64,000 nt of DNA from Alphaproteobacteria bacterium (GCA_030604885.1 JAUVUZ010000001.1:186001-250000), one strand, 5' to 3'; positions 14,969 through 23,534 are shown, numbered from the stretch's first letter. Notes: generated from the sequence alone by a model not told the origin. Made by a program: numbers and translations.

Positions 14969-16030
14969 TCAGGCCGCCAGCACCATGAAGCGTGCTATGT
15001 CCTGCGAGACGATCTGGTCCCGCAGCCGTGCCGCCAATGAGTCGTGGCCGAGGAGCCTGAGATCTTCGTTGAAGTCACCGAGCCGTGGCGTGAGCACGAC
15101 CGCCTCGATCCCGACTGCGCTCGCACGCTCCGTCAGGGTCGCCATCGCACCATCGCCGGCCGGATCGTTGTCGCGGGCGATATAGAGCCGCCGCAGCGTC
15201 GTCGGGAACAGGATGGCGCTGAGATGGGCCGCCGAGAGCGCCGCCAGAGACGGCATAGCGGGCAGAACCGTGCGGACGGACAGTACCGTTTCGATGCCTT
15301 CGCCGGCCGTCATCACCTCGCTGCCCATGCCGAAGCGGACGGCGTTTCCTAGGAGATCACCCATCGCGCGCCGGGGCGTCTCGATCGGCGCACGGCCAAG
15401 ACGCGCCTCGGTGAAGCCGCCGGGATCGAGCCAGGTGCGGTGCGCGCCCGTAATGGTGCCGGCGGGGTCGGTGACGGCAGCGATCATCGCCGGCCAGGTC
15501 TCGGTCGGCGCGTTCTCGTCGGCCCGATAGTAGCAGCGGGGGTGGAAGCGCAGGGCTCCGGTTTCGTGCAAAGCCGTAATGGCGCGATTGCGCAAATACG
15601 TTTCCACGAGCGTCCGTCCGATGGGCTTCGCCATGGCAAGGAGCCGCCGCGAGGCTTCGGGCGATCCCGCCGGCGCCGATGCCGGTCGCCAGTCACGCTT
15701 CCCCGGTTCGGGTTCAGGATGCGGCAAGGCGAGGAAGGACCGGGCCTCGTCGGCGACGTCCTTGAAGTCGATCAGCCCGCAGCTTTCGCGGATGACGTCG
15801 AGAAGATCGCCATGCTCGCCAGTCGCGGAATCCGTCCATTTGCCCGCTGCGCCCTTGCCGGTTTCCGGCCCGGTCAGCCGGACGAACATCGACCGGCCCG
15901 GCGTGTTGCGGACGTCGCCGACCTGCCAGTATCGTCCGGCTCGGTGGCCGGACGACAGATAATGACGGCAAACCGCCTCGGCGTGTCGGCCGAGACGGAT
16001 CGCCAGTTCGGAAGCTGCGAGGCGAGCCAT
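14969..16030 (-). CDS. Toprim-domain protein (primase-like, DUF7146 type)
   Basis: This 353-aa protein starts with an alpha-helical region (AIRLGRHAEAVCRHYLSSGHR) and a zinc-free primase-like N-terminal part (GRSMFVRLTGP, GEHGDLLDVIRESCGL). It then has a Toprim domain at about residues 235-335 with the acidic residues in TAGEGIETVLS (Glu) and YIARDNDPAG (Asp-x-Asp). This matches plasmid and ICE proteins annotated as Toprim or virulence-associated E-like, which may prime the incoming strand. Its ATG directly follows the stop of the helicase gene (TAAATG), so the two are coupled. Confidence 0.85.
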   Translation of the reverse strand: MARLAASELAIRLGRHAEAVCRHYLSSGHRAGRYWQVGDVRNTPGRSMFVRLTGPETGKGAAGKWTDSATGEHGDLLDVIRESCGLIDFKDVADEARSFLALPHPEPEPGKRDWRPASAPAGSPEASRRLLAMAKPIGRTLVETYLRNRAITALHETGALRFHPRCYYRADENAPTETWPAMIAAVTDPAGTITGAHRTWLDPGGFTEARLGRAPIETPRRAMGDLLGNAVRFGMGSEVMTAGEGIETVLSVRTVLPAMPSLAALSAAHLSAILFPTTLRRLYIARDNDPAGDGAMATLTERASAVGIEAVVLTPRLGDFNEDLRLLGHDSLAARLRDQIVSQDIARFMVLAA

Positions 16031-19000
16031 TTACGCCGCCTCCCGCTCACCGATGCGCTCGACAGGCCAGCGTTCGAGCAGCTTTGCGAGCACGATCGGC
16101 CCATTGGCGTCGACCGGCACGAACATGCGCAGCTTCCACGAGATGATTTCGTGGAACAGGCCATAGGCGGTGAGCCGCTCGCGCATGGTGTCGGTGAAGC
16201 CGGAGAGTTCGATGCGGTTCGCGCCCATGACGCGAGCGCGCCGAAGCTGAAGGCCCTCGGCGAGATCGAGGATCGTGCGACCGTCCATCAGCGCCATGAA
16301 GGCGTCATCGGGCTTGAGCGCGGTCGTGCCGGTCGTGGTCGCGTTGGCGGCCCAGGCCGGAGAGACCTTGCGGCCGATGATGCGTTCACCGTCATCGGTC
16401 TGGAGGCGATACACGCGCGTCGATTCATTCGGCAGGCGTTTCCAGATGGGGAGCAGCAAGCCGGTGACGACATGGATCGTGCTGTCGGCAAACTCCGGCA
16501 CCTCGGCGATCTCGGCGTTCCAGGCGGCGGCGAACGCATCTTGATCGGCCTCGATCCAGTGCGTTTCGGCCATGGTCTTGAGGGGAATGTTATGCCCCTC
16601 CATCGGGCGCAACAGGCGAACGCGGCGCTCGATCTCGCCATCGTCGAGCATGATGCTGGTGGTCGGCACCTGCACGGCGGCCCGGCCGGAACGCTCGTTG
16701 ACGAGGAGCTTCGCGCGCCGGTCATCGAGATGGCCGAGTGCTGCGTCCAGCGTCAGCGGACGATTGCGCTCGCGCTGCGTGATGGTCAGCAGTCGGGTTT
16801 CCGCGCCGGTGCCGGGATGGACATAGATGGTCTTGCGGTCGGTGACGATGAACCGCTCGGCGGTCAGCGTCTCCAACCCGGCGTCATAGGTGCCGCTGGC
16901 GATGGCCCCCTCGATGCGCGCCGTCAGCAATTGTTCGAAGGCGGTGAAGAGGACGCCCTGAAGCTCGATGGTCAGCGCCAGTAGCCGATTGAGGAAGGTG
17001 GTGATCGGCGGCAGCTCGTCCTTGATGCCGGTCGAATCCATAAGCTTCAGGCCGGTGGCGGACTCGAAACGGTCGAGCGAGCAGCCTTCGACCTTGCCGC
17101 GCACCAGCAGCATGTAGAGCTGGCGCAGCGCATCGCGCGCATAGGGGCTTTCCAGATTGTCTTCGGGGCGGAACAGACCTTGCCCGCCCGTCTGGCGCTG
17201 GCCCCGCGTGATGGCGCCGAGCGTGTCGAGGCGGCGAGCGATGGTCGACAGGAAGCGCTTCTCGGCCTTCACGTCCGTCGCGATCGGGCGGAAGAGCGGC
17301 GGCTGCGCCTGATTGGTGCGGTGCGTGCGGCCGAGGCCCTGGATGGCGGCGTCGGCCTTCCAGCCGGGTTCGAGGAGGTAATGGACGCGCAGGCGCGTGT
17401 TCCGCGCCGACAGCTCGGCGTGGTAGCTGCGTCCCGTGCCGCCGGCGTCGGAGAAGATCAGGACGCGCTTGTTGTCGTCCATGAACGCCTGCGTCTCGGC
17501 GAGATTGGCGGACGCGGCGCGGTTCTCCACCACGAGCCGCTGGCCCTTGCGGACGATCCGGCGCGAGCGGCCCGTCACCTCGGCCACCATGTCGGTGCCG
17601 AAGTGCTGAACGATCTGGTCGAGCGCGCCGGGGACGGCCGGCAGGCTCGCCAGCTTCTCGATCAGCGCGGTGCGGCGGGCGACAGCCTCCCGGCTTTCGA
17701 CGGGCTGGCCGTCACGCATGACCGGACGCGACGAGACCTTGCCGTCGCTGTCGGTGAACGGCTCGTAGAGCTGAACCGGGAAGCTGGTTTCGAGGTAGGA
17801 CAGGACATATTCGCGCGGCGTGATGTCCGCCCGAATATCGTTCCATTCTTCTGTCGGGATGTCGGCCAGACGCCGCTCCGTCAGCGCCTCGCCGGTCGAG
17901 ACGATCTGGATCACGGCGGAATGACCGGCTTCCAGATCGGCGGTGATCGACCGGATCAGGGTCGGCGTTTTCATGCTGGTGAGCAGATGGCCGAAGAAAC
18001 GCTGCTTGGCGGACTCGAAGGCCGAGCGGGCGGCGGACTTCGCCTGCTTGTTCAGCGTGCCGGACGATCCGGTGATGTTGGCGGCCTCCATCGCCGCGTC
18101 GAGATTGTTATGGATGATGGCGAAGGCCCCGGCATAGGCGTCGTAGATGCGGGTCTGCTCAGGGCTAAGCGCGTGCTCGACCAGCTCATATTCCACGCCG
18201 TCGAAGGAAAGCGAGCGGGCGGTGTAGAGGCCAAGCGCCCGAAGGTCGCGAGCCAGAACCTCCATCGCCGCGACGCCGCCGGCTTCGATCGCCTCGACAA
18301 ACTCGGCCCTGGTCGAGAACGGGAAATCCTCGCCGCCCCAGAGACCGAGCCGCTGGGCATAGGCGAGATTGTGGACGGAGGTGGCGCCGGTCGCCGAGAC
18401 ATAGGTGATGCGGGCGTTCGGGAGCGCGTGCTGGAGGCGAAGCCCGGCGCGGCCCTGCTGCGAGGCGGCGACGTCGCCGCGTTCACCCTTGCCTCCGGCG
18501 GCATTCTGCATCGCGTGCGCCTCGTCGAAAATGATGGCTCCATCGAAATCGGAGCCCAACCATTCGACGATCTGCTTGACCCTGGAAACCCGCTCGCCGC
18601 GGTCGTCGCCCCGTAGCGTGGCGTAGGTTGTAAATAGGACGCCTTCGGGCAGCGTGATCGGCCGCCCTTGCGGGAAGCGTGACAGTGGCGTGACAAGCAG
18701 GCGCTCCATGCCGAGCGCGCTCCAGTCGCGTTGGGCGTCCTCCAGCAGCTTGTCGGATTTGGAGATCCAGACCGCCTTGCGCCGGCCCTGAAGCCAGTTG
18801 TCGAGGATGATCGCGGCGGACTGGCGGCCCTTGCCGACGCCGGTGCCGTCGCCGATGAAGAAGCCGCGCCGGAAGCGCACGGCCTTCTCGGCATCGTCGC
18901 GCGCGGCCGAGACGAGATCGAACGTCTCGTCCACCGTCCACGAACCGGCGAGATAGTCCGAATGGGCTTCGCCCGCATAGACCAGCGTTTCGAGCTGGGC

Positions 19001-20365
19001 GTCGGACAGGAGATCGCGGATGTTGGCGGGGAGATGCGGGCGATAGCTCGGCTTCGGCGGCGCGACGGACGCCATCGCCGCCGACTGCACCAGCTTGGTC
19101 GGATGGGCCTGAGAACCGGAAATACGGATCGCCTGCAATCCGTACTCTTCATAGATGGCGTCGGAGATACGGCCATCGTCGGTGGTTCCGGCTTCGGGCA
19201 GCGTGTCGACGATCTCATAGGCGAGCGCGACGCCTTCCGGCTCAGTCGCGACAGCGGCGGGCGCGATCCTGGCGGCACGGTTGAGATAGCCGCGCACGCT
19301 GCGCGCGGCGGCGGGTGCCGCGGCTGGAACGATGACGGAGGGATCGACCGGCAGGCGCGGCGGTAGATGTGCGCCGATCCAGTCCATAAGGGTCGCGGCA
19401 TCCGGCGCGGTGCCCGGCGAGACCGGGAAGACCGTGGGATCATCGGCGGGCAGCTTGTCGATGACGGTGAGCCGCGTGGCGAAGGTCGTGCCATGCTTGG
19501 CGTAAACGCTGCCGTCGATCCCGGCGGAGAAGACGACGCGGCCGCGCTCCTGCAGACGGGCGAAGGCGTCGGTCCAGGCCGGAGCCTCCGGGCCGAAGTT
19601 CGAGCCGGTGATCGCAACGAGGCGGCCGCCGGGCGCCAGGCGCGCGAGCGCGGAGGCGACATGGCGGAACGCGGCGTCGGCCACGCGGCCCTCGACATGG
19701 ACCATGGCCGAGAACGGCGGGTTCATGAGCACGACAGACGGAACGGTGGCGGCGTCGAGATGATCGTCGATCTGGGCCGCGTCGAAGCGGGTGACGGCAA
19801 TGGCCGGAAAGAGAGAGGAAAGGAGCGCGGCGCGCGTGTCGGCCAGTTCGTTCAGCACGAGCGAGCCGCCGGCGATCTCGGCGAGGATCGCCAGAAGTCC
19901 GGTCCCGGCCGATGGCTCCAGCACGCGGTCGGCGGTCGTGATCGCGGCGGCAGTCGTGGCGACCAGGCCAAGCGGGATCGGTGTCGAGAATTGTTGGAGC
20001 GCCTGGCTCTCCTGCGAGCGGCGGGTATGGGTCGGCAGAAGCCCGACGATCTTGCCGAGCAGCGGGAGTGCTGCGACCTTCGAGCCGGCTTTGCGGAAAA
20101 GCGCCTTTCCGTATTTGCGCAGGAACAGGACGGTGGCGACCTCGCACGCCTCATAGGCGGTTTTCCAGTCCCAGAGGCCGGTGGCGTCGGAACCGCCGAA
20201 GGCCGCCTCCATCGCGCCGCGCAGGGCAACGGCATCGACACGCGCACCGCGTTCGAGATGCGGCAGGATGAGCAGGGCAGCCGCGCGGACGGCGGCGGCA
20301 GAATCGCCGGGCGCAGCGAGCGGCGTCGCCGGCAGCGTATCGGCGAGGGGAAGCAAAGTGTTCAT
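16031..20365 (-). CDS. SAM-methyltransferase/DEAH helicase fusion, Strawberry notch family
   Basis: This 1,444-aa protein has two modules. The first (about 120-350) is a class I methyltransferase with EPSAGTG (150-156) and NPPFSAM (215-221), as in N6-adenine DNA methylases. The second (about 440-1100) is an SNF2/DEAH-like helicase with GDGTGVGKG (505-513) and FDEAHAMQN (613-621), followed by the Strawberry notch C-terminal helicase part containing GRTHRTNQ. Such fusions are conserved in alphaproteobacterial ICEs and plasmids and are thought to modify or remodel incoming DNA, perhaps against restriction. ATG 20365 is chosen because the structured leader ends there and the upstream codons are part of that leader. 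It is followed without a gap by the Toprim gene. Confidence 0.9.
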   Translation of the reverse strand: MNTLLPLADTLPATPLAAPGDSAAAVRAAALLILPHLERGARVDAVALRGAMEAAFGGSDATGLWDWKTAYEACEVATVLFLRKYGKALFRKAGSKVAALPLLGKIVGLLPTHTRRSQESQALQQFSTPIPLGLVATTAAAITTADRVLEPSAGTGLLAILAEIAGGSLVLNELADTRAALLSSLFPAIAVTRFDAAQIDDHLDAATVPSVVLMNPPFSAMVHVEGRVADAAFRHVASALARLAPGGRLVAITGSNFGPEAPAWTDAFARLQERGRVVFSAGIDGSVYAKHGTTFATRLTVIDKLPADDPTVFPVSPGTAPDAATLMDWIGAHLPPRLPVDPSVIVPAAAPAAARSVRGYLNRAARIAPAAVATEPEGVALAYEIVDTLPEAGTTDDGRISDAIYEEYGLQAIRISGSQAHPTKLVQSAAMASVAPPKPSYRPHLPANIRDLLSDAQLETLVYAGEAHSDYLAGSWTVDETFDLVSAARDDAEKAVRFRRGFFIGDGTGVGKGRQSAAIILDNWLQGRRKAVWISKSDKLLEDAQRDWSALGMERLLVTPLSRFPQGRPITLPEGVLFTTYATLRGDDRGERVSRVKQIVEWLGSDFDGAIIFDEAHAMQNAAGGKGERGDVAASQQGRAGLRLQHALPNARITYVSATGATSVHNLAYAQRLGLWGGEDFPFSTRAEFVEAIEAGGVAAMEVLARDLRALGLYTARSLSFDGVEYELVEHALSPEQTRIYDAYAGAFAIIHNNLDAAMEAANITGSSGTLNKQAKSAARSAFESAKQRFFGHLLTSMKTPTLIRSITADLEAGHSAVIQIVSTGEALTERRLADIPTEEWNDIRADITPREYVLSYLETSFPVQLYEPFTDSDGKVSSRPVMRDGQPVESREAVARRTALIEKLASLPAVPGALDQIVQHFGTDMVAEVTGRSRRIVRKGQRLVVENRAASANLAETQAFMDDNKRVLIFSDAGGTGRSYHAELSARNTRLRVHYLLEPGWKADAAIQGLGRTHRTNQAQPPLFRPIATDVKAEKRFLSTIARRLDTLGAITRGQRQTGGQGLFRPEDNLESPYARDALRQLYMLLVRGKVEGCSLDRFESATGLKLMDSTGIKDELPPITTFLNRLLALTIELQGVLFTAFEQLLTARIEGAIASGTYDAGLETLTAERFIVTDRKTIYVHPGTGAETRLLTITQRERNRPLTLDAALGHLDDRRAKLLVNERSGRAAVQVPTTSIMLDDGEIERRVRLLRPMEGHNIPLKTMAETHWIEADQDAFAAAWNAEIAEVPEFADSTIHVVTGLLLPIWKRLPNESTRVYRLQTDDGERIIGRKVSPAWAANATTTGTTALKPDDAFMALMDGRTILDLAEGLQLRRARVMGANRIELSGFTDTMRERLTAYGLFHEIISWKLRMFVPVDANGPIVLAKLLERWPVERIGEREAA

Positions 20366-20470
20366 TGGGAAGTCCTCGGGAGAGCGGAAACGGGCAAGCC
20401 CGCCGGCGCTCTCTCTCGGACCGGACGGGCTCAAACCCGTCCCGGCCACTCTCTGCCTCTACAGCCGTGG
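20366..20470 (-). promoter_or_regulatory. Structured leader of the helicase gene (leader family, type B)
   Basis: Minus-strand sense shows TAGAGGCAGAG, then a strong hairpin GGACGGGTTTGAGCCCGTCC, then GAGAGAGCG pairing with CGCTCTC around an inner CGGGC/GCCCG stem, then CCCGAGGAC and the ATG. The purine boxes AGAGGCAGAG and GAGAGAG recur at the same places in four other leaders of this element. By context it resembles the radC RNA motif of alphaproteobacteria. No covariance search could be run. Confidence 0.65.
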
Positions 20471-20484
20471 CGATAGCCGACATG

Positions 20485-20517
20485 AAACAAGCGCCCGGCC
20501 GTGTGGCGGGGCGCTTG
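20485..20517 (-). terminator. Terminator between the 214-aa gene and the helicase leader
   Basis: CAAGCGCCC and GGGCGCTTG form a 9-bp stem followed by TTTCATG in minus-strand sense, 7 bp after the upstream stop. Confidence 0.7.
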
Positions 20518-20523
20518 TCGAGG

Positions 20524-21168
20524 TCAGCCGAAACGGCGTCCGGTTTCGGTGAAGGTGTATTGGTTGGCGGTGATCGTCTCGTCCACGGCCTCGTCCGAAC
20601 TGAGGTATTCGTATTCGCGTTCGAGCTGCCGGTAGAGCCAACGGGCGAGATCACGCAGCGCCTCGATCACGGCGTCTTCTGCATCGGCCGTCATGTCCTG
20701 ATACGTGGGGCTGTCCCGCTCGACCGAGATCGCCATGCAATATTCATGGGAATAGCGGCCTCGATGACTGACATCGGCGCGGAGCTGATAGAAATTGCGG
20801 CGCTGGATCGCCAGCAGGTCATCGGCGATGGCGTGAAGGCGGGTGTCTTTCGGCGCGTACTCGCGAATTTCGCGGGTGGCGTTTTTGCGAAAGGCATAAA
20901 ACGCCTGATAGCTGGCGCCATTGCCCTGCGACCAGAAGCCGGTGAACGCGATCTGCGGCTCCTGCCGGGTGCCGCCGCCCATGAGGCGGACGGACCGGGT
21001 TTTCAGGCAGATACCGAGGATTTTCGCGATGCGCTGGAAATCCTCGAAGACGGAATCATACCACTCGTAGTCGAAGCCGCCTTCACGATACCAGGCGCGC
21101 GCGATGTCCTTGGCGGCGTCGGAAAGCTCGCCGAGCTGATAGACGGTGGTTTCGATGATCTCAGGCAT
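20524..21168 (-). CDS. Conserved ICE protein, 214 aa (sometimes labelled antitoxin)
   Basis: The protein begins MPEIIETTVYQLGELSDAAKD and contains GGFDYEWYDSVFEDFQRIAK, LMGGGTRQEPQIAFTGFWSQG, NFYQLRADVSHRGRYSHEYC and a final AVDETITANQYTFTETGRRF. I recall homologues in plasmids and ICEs annotated as an antitoxin of a stability system, but no toxin-like partner or DNA-binding motif is visible here. The repeated Tyr/Trp-rich beta-strand pattern suggests a compact ligand-binding fold. The start overlaps the upstream gene by 8 bp, so the two are coupled. The function is unknown. Confidence 0.7.
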   Translation of the reverse strand: MPEIIETTVYQLGELSDAAKDIARAWYREGGFDYEWYDSVFEDFQRIAKILGICLKTRSVRLMGGGTRQEPQIAFTGFWSQGNGASYQAFYAFRKNATREIREYAPKDTRLHAIADDLLAIQRRNFYQLRADVSHRGRYSHEYCMAISVERDSPTYQDMTADAEDAVIEALRDLARWLYRQLEREYEYLSSDEAVDETITANQYTFTETGRRFG

Positions 21169-21577
21169 CGGGATCGCCTCCGCGCAGCACCTTGTCGAGC
21201 CAGCCATCGGTATAGATCCAGGCGACCGTCTCGCCGGTGGCGAGGTCGATGACATGAGCGCCGCCGCCAAAGCCGTCGAGGCGGGGCCGCGAGCAGAGGT
21301 TGGCGTATTGGAAGCCCCAACGACCTGTCAGACCGAACTCGGTCGCGCAGATCGTGACGAACTGGATCATGCGCGCGGGATCGCCGGTCTCGTCATGGCG
21401 CATCCAAAGCTCGGTCCCCCCATATTGGGGTTCGATCGAGAGAAGAAAGCCCTCGGAGGGAGGCTCCTCGGACGCTCCTTCCTCGGAGAGCTTGTTGTAG
21501 AGTTCGAGCGCGCGAGCGGCGTTTTCGGGTGTGCCGACGTTAAGCAGGCACGAGAAATGCGTAAGGTAGTTGGCCAT
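21161..21577 (-). CDS. Conserved hypothetical ICE protein, 138 aa
   Basis: The protein starts MANYLTHFSCLLNVGTPENA and contains LELYNKLSEEGASEEPPSEG, GGTELWMRHDETGDPARMIQ and ends near VAWIYTDGWLDKVLRGGDPD. It is acidic and soluble, with no transmembrane segment or known motif. The leader is a hairpin with a U-run followed by CATTTCAGGAG, identical in layout to that of the 88-aa gene at 23166-23432. It overlaps the 214-aa gene downstream. The function is unknown. Confidence 0.65.
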   Translation of the reverse strand: MANYLTHFSCLLNVGTPENAARALELYNKLSEEGASEEPPSEGFLLSIEPQYGGTELWMRHDETGDPARMIQFVTICATEFGLTGRWGFQYANLCSRPRLDGFGGGAHVIDLATGETVAWIYTDGWLDKVLRGGDPDA

Positions 21578-21598
21578 GTCAGGCTCCTGAAATGGAAA

Positions 21599-21617
21599 AC
21601 CCGGCGCAGGGCCGGGT
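21599..21617 (-). terminator. Hairpin with U-run 21 bases before a start codon
   Basis: ACCCGGC and GCCGGGT form a 7-bp stem with a 5-base loop, then TTTTCCATTTCAGGAG leads to the ATG at 21577. It can end transcription from the 185-aa gene and also acts as a leader. The twin at 23454-23472 has the same stem length, loop length and distance to its start. Confidence 0.65.
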
Positions 21618-21645
21618 CGAATGGATGGAAAAGCGTGGTTGGAAG

Positions 21646-22203
21646 TCAGGCGGCCAGCGGCATTCGCAGAAGCTCGGCCGCCGTCTCGCGCCAGAGCGCA
21701 TCGACCAACCGCGCTTCAAGCTGGCTGGCGCGGTAGCGATGTTCGCGGGCCGAGGCGTGCTCGCCGCGACCGGACGCGGTGAAGGCCGCGCCGCGCAGCT
21801 TGCTGGCCTCGGTCACGACACGGCGGGCCTCGGCGTCGGATGCGACGGGCTGCTGCCAGAGGACGATCCCGGCCCGGATCATTCCTGCAATGACAAGGCC
21901 CTGGTCGCTGTCCTGAATGACGATGATGCGCGGGCGCAAGCGCAGCATCTCGTCGGTGCCGACGCGGATGTCGCCGGCCGCGACGCGGCGGCTGGCGAGC
22001 GACATGGCGTCTTCGGGGGACGGGCATTCGCCGATGGCGACGATCTGGTCGAAACCATCGGCGTCATCCATCCCCTCATAATAGGCGGTGCCGATGCAGG
22101 AGATCCGCAACGGGAGTTTCTGTGCGCGTTGCAGGGTCGGCAGGACATGCCGGGCGAGAATGGCGCCGATCGGGGCGACGCGGGATTGGCGGGCAATGGT
22201 CAT
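21646..22203 (-). CDS. Conserved hypothetical ICE protein, 185 aa
   Basis: The protein starts MTIARQSRVAPIGAILARHV and contains RISCIGTAYYEGMDDADGFD, GECPSPEDAMSLASRRVAAG and a C-terminal helical, Arg/Ala-rich half. It has no membrane segment and no motif I can assign. The alternating charged helices of the last 80 residues could bind nucleic acid. The ATG at 22203 follows CGGAG and the structured leader. The gene lies between ardB and two other small conserved proteins, suggesting an establishment or anti-defence role, which is inferred from context only. Confidence 0.65.
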   Translation of the reverse strand: MTIARQSRVAPIGAILARHVLPTLQRAQKLPLRISCIGTAYYEGMDDADGFDQIVAIGECPSPEDAMSLASRRVAAGDIRVGTDEMLRLRPRIIVIQDSDQGLVIAGMIRAGIVLWQQPVASDAEARRVVTEASKLRGAAFTASGRGEHASAREHRYRASQLEARLVDALWRETAAELLRMPLAA

Positions 22204-22305
22204 CGGATCAACTCCGCGACGGGCGGCGGAAGCCTCTCCTCCACCTCGTAACCCGTCACGGACAGGCCGACCGGCCTCTGCCTCTCTCTCTTCGGATGAC
22301 GGCCG
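22204..22305 (-). promoter_or_regulatory. Structured leader of the 185-aa gene (leader family, type A)
   Basis: Minus-strand sense shows AGAGGCAGAGGCC, then GTGACGGG (complement at 22252-22259), the purine box GGAGAGGCTTCC, and CCCGTCGC (complement at 22216-22223), which pairs with GTGACGGG over 8 bp, then GGAG and the ATG. The ardC leader has nearly the same sequence and the parB leader keeps the pairing with changed bases. Confidence 0.7.
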
Positions 22306-22315
22306 TGGCCAGCAC

Positions 22316-22348
22316 GAAAAATGCGCCCCACCGGATGATGGGGCGCAT
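22316..22348 (-). terminator. Terminator after ardB
   Basis: ATGCGCCCCA and TGGGGCGCAT form a 10-bp stem followed by TTTTTCG in minus-strand sense, 8 bp beyond the ardB stop. Confidence 0.8.
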
Positions 22349-22355
22349 GGACCGG

Positions 22356-22778
22356 TCAATCGATGGCCTGGAATATCGCCGACGCCTCGGGGTGGCCGTC
22401 GAGATAGCCGTAAAGCCGCTCATAGCCTTGCGCGAGAAAGTCGGACTCGAACCGGAACGACAGATGCGAGAAGGCGAAAAGCGTGGCGATGATGCCTGCC
22501 GCCTCGGCCGAAACCTCGCCGCGATATTCCGTGATTTCGCTTTCGATGCGGAAACGCGGCTTCGAGGTTGGTGCGAGGAACAACGGCTGCCCGTCGATCT
22601 CATAGAAGTTCCAGAAGCCGCCGCCATAGTCCTGCGGGCTGAGGCGGTCCATCAGGGAATAGACCGCATTCTCGGCCACGATCAGGAGCGGCAGGCCGAA
22701 CAGGGTCGGCAGGAACATCTCGCGCCGATCCTCGGGAACGAGGGTGGCGGAGGGTTTCACGAGCGTATCATTGGACAT
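22356..22778 (-). CDS. ardB: Antirestriction protein ArdB/KlcA family
   Basis: This 140-aa protein matches ArdB/KlcA over its length: REMFLPTLFG, MDRLSPQDYGGGFWNFYEID, the AAGIIATLFAFSHLSF helix and a closing YLDGHPEASAIFQAID. ArdB-type proteins relieve type I restriction of DNA that enters by conjugation, without mimicking DNA. The ATG at 22778 starts the MSNDTLVKPS segment; upstream codons belong to the structured leader. A strong terminator follows. It is one of three anti-restriction candidates in this block, with ArdC and the methyltransferase-helicase. Confidence 0.92.
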   Translation of the reverse strand: MSNDTLVKPSATLVPEDRREMFLPTLFGLPLLIVAENAVYSLMDRLSPQDYGGGFWNFYEIDGQPLFLAPTSKPRFRIESEITEYRGEVSAEAAGIIATLFAFSHLSFRFESDFLAQGYERLYGYLDGHPEASAIFQAID

Positions 22779-22872
22779 GGGAGGCGTCTCCAGAGAGCGA
22801 AACGGGAAAAGTCCGACCGGCTCTCTCTTCACCGCCCGGACCTGTCCCGGCTCCAAGGCCCTCTGCCTCTCA
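22779..22872 (-). promoter_or_regulatory. Structured leader of ardB (leader family, type B)
   Basis: Minus-strand sense shows TGAGAGGCAGAGGGCC, CCGGGACAGGTCCGGG (a hairpin), then AGAGAGC pairing with GCTCTCT across 20-odd bases, then GGAGACGCC and the ATG. AGAGGCAGAG lies at 22861-22870, overlapping the end of the upstream gene. The layout equals that of the helicase leader. Confidence 0.65.
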
Positions 22873-23169
22873 TGGCACCCAGAGGCCCTCCGCGAGTTCG
22901 CGGGCGATCATGGCCCGCGATCTCATCATCACGTCGTCGCCGCGCGTGTCGGGATGGCCGAAGAACCGCGCGCCGGGACCGTTCGCGCACCAGTCGGCAT
23001 AGTAGCACCAGGCGCGATCGGTCAGCCGGAACGCGACCATATCGGAAGCCCAATGCGGTTTCGGCACCACGACGACGACAAGGCCGTCGCGGTTTTCCTC
23101 CCAGGGAAGCGAGCGTTCAGCGGGGGGATTGCGGCGGTCCTCGGCGAATATCTCATCGACGGTCATCAT
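22870..23169 (-). CDS. Small conserved ICE protein, 99 aa
   Basis: The protein starts MMTVDEIFAEDRRNPPAERS and contains LVVVVVPKPHWASDMVAFRL, RAWCYYADWCANGPGARFFG and ends RAMIARELAEGLWVP. It is soluble and rich in Trp and Cys. I cannot assign a fold. The ATG at 23169 overlaps the stop of the preceding 88-aa gene (ATGA), which supports this start and co-translation. The 3' end overlaps the purine box of the ardB leader. Confidence 0.6.
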   Translation of the reverse strand: MMTVDEIFAEDRRNPPAERSLPWEENRDGLVVVVVPKPHWASDMVAFRLTDRAWCYYADWCANGPGARFFGHPDTRGDDVMMRSRAMIARELAEGLWVP

Positions 23170-23432
23170 GCCGTGCCCTGGCATTGTGCGGCCGTGAGGA
23201 AGCCGGCCGGATTATCGGGATCGGGCGGCAGATAGGCGTCATAGGGGTTGCCGTCCGCCAGGTGCCCGAACGGCGTCATGATGATGTCGCCTCCGTCGCG
23301 GCCGACCGCACAGAGGACGTAGCGCAGTTCGCCGGAAGTGGCGTCCAGGCACTCCATGAGGGCAAGATTGCCGTCGCCGGCCGCGCGCAACAGGGTGTTG
23401 AAGTTCGTGCGGGCATGTTCGGGGATAGCCAT
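23166..23432 (-). CDS. DUF6117-like small protein, 88 aa
   Basis: The protein starts MAIPEHARTNFNTLLRAAGD, then GNLALMECLDATSGELRYVL, CAVGRDGGDIIMTPFGHLAD, ending with GNPYDAYLPPDPDNP. This matches what I recall as the DUF6117 family of short proteins found on alphaproteobacterial plasmids and ICEs. The function is unknown. The leader is a terminator-like hairpin followed by CATTTCAGGAG. The stop overlaps the next start. Confidence 0.7.
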   Translation of the reverse strand: MAIPEHARTNFNTLLRAAGDGNLALMECLDATSGELRYVLCAVGRDGGDIIMTPFGHLADGNPYDAYLPPDPDNPAGFLTAAQCQGTA

Positions 23433-23453
23433 GAGGATCTCCTGAAATGAAAA

Positions 23454-23472
23454 GCCCGGCGCGAGGCCGGGC
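23454..23472 (-). terminator. Hairpin with U-run after parB, 21 bases before a start codon
   Basis: GCCCGGC and GCCGGGC form a 7-bp stem with a 5-base loop, then TTTTCATTTCAGGAG and the ATG at 23432. It is the twin of the hairpin at 21599-21617. Confidence 0.65.
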
Positions 23473-23534
23473 GGATTGAAGGGGATGCGACAAAGGCGGC
23501 GGGAAGCGACCTCGGCCGCTCCCCGCCGTTTCAG

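Noticed and set aside
17180-18616. 478-codon plus-strand frame opposite the helicase
   Set aside because: The minus strand encodes intact helicase motifs throughout, and the opposite frame shows only alanine/arginine-rich low complexity.
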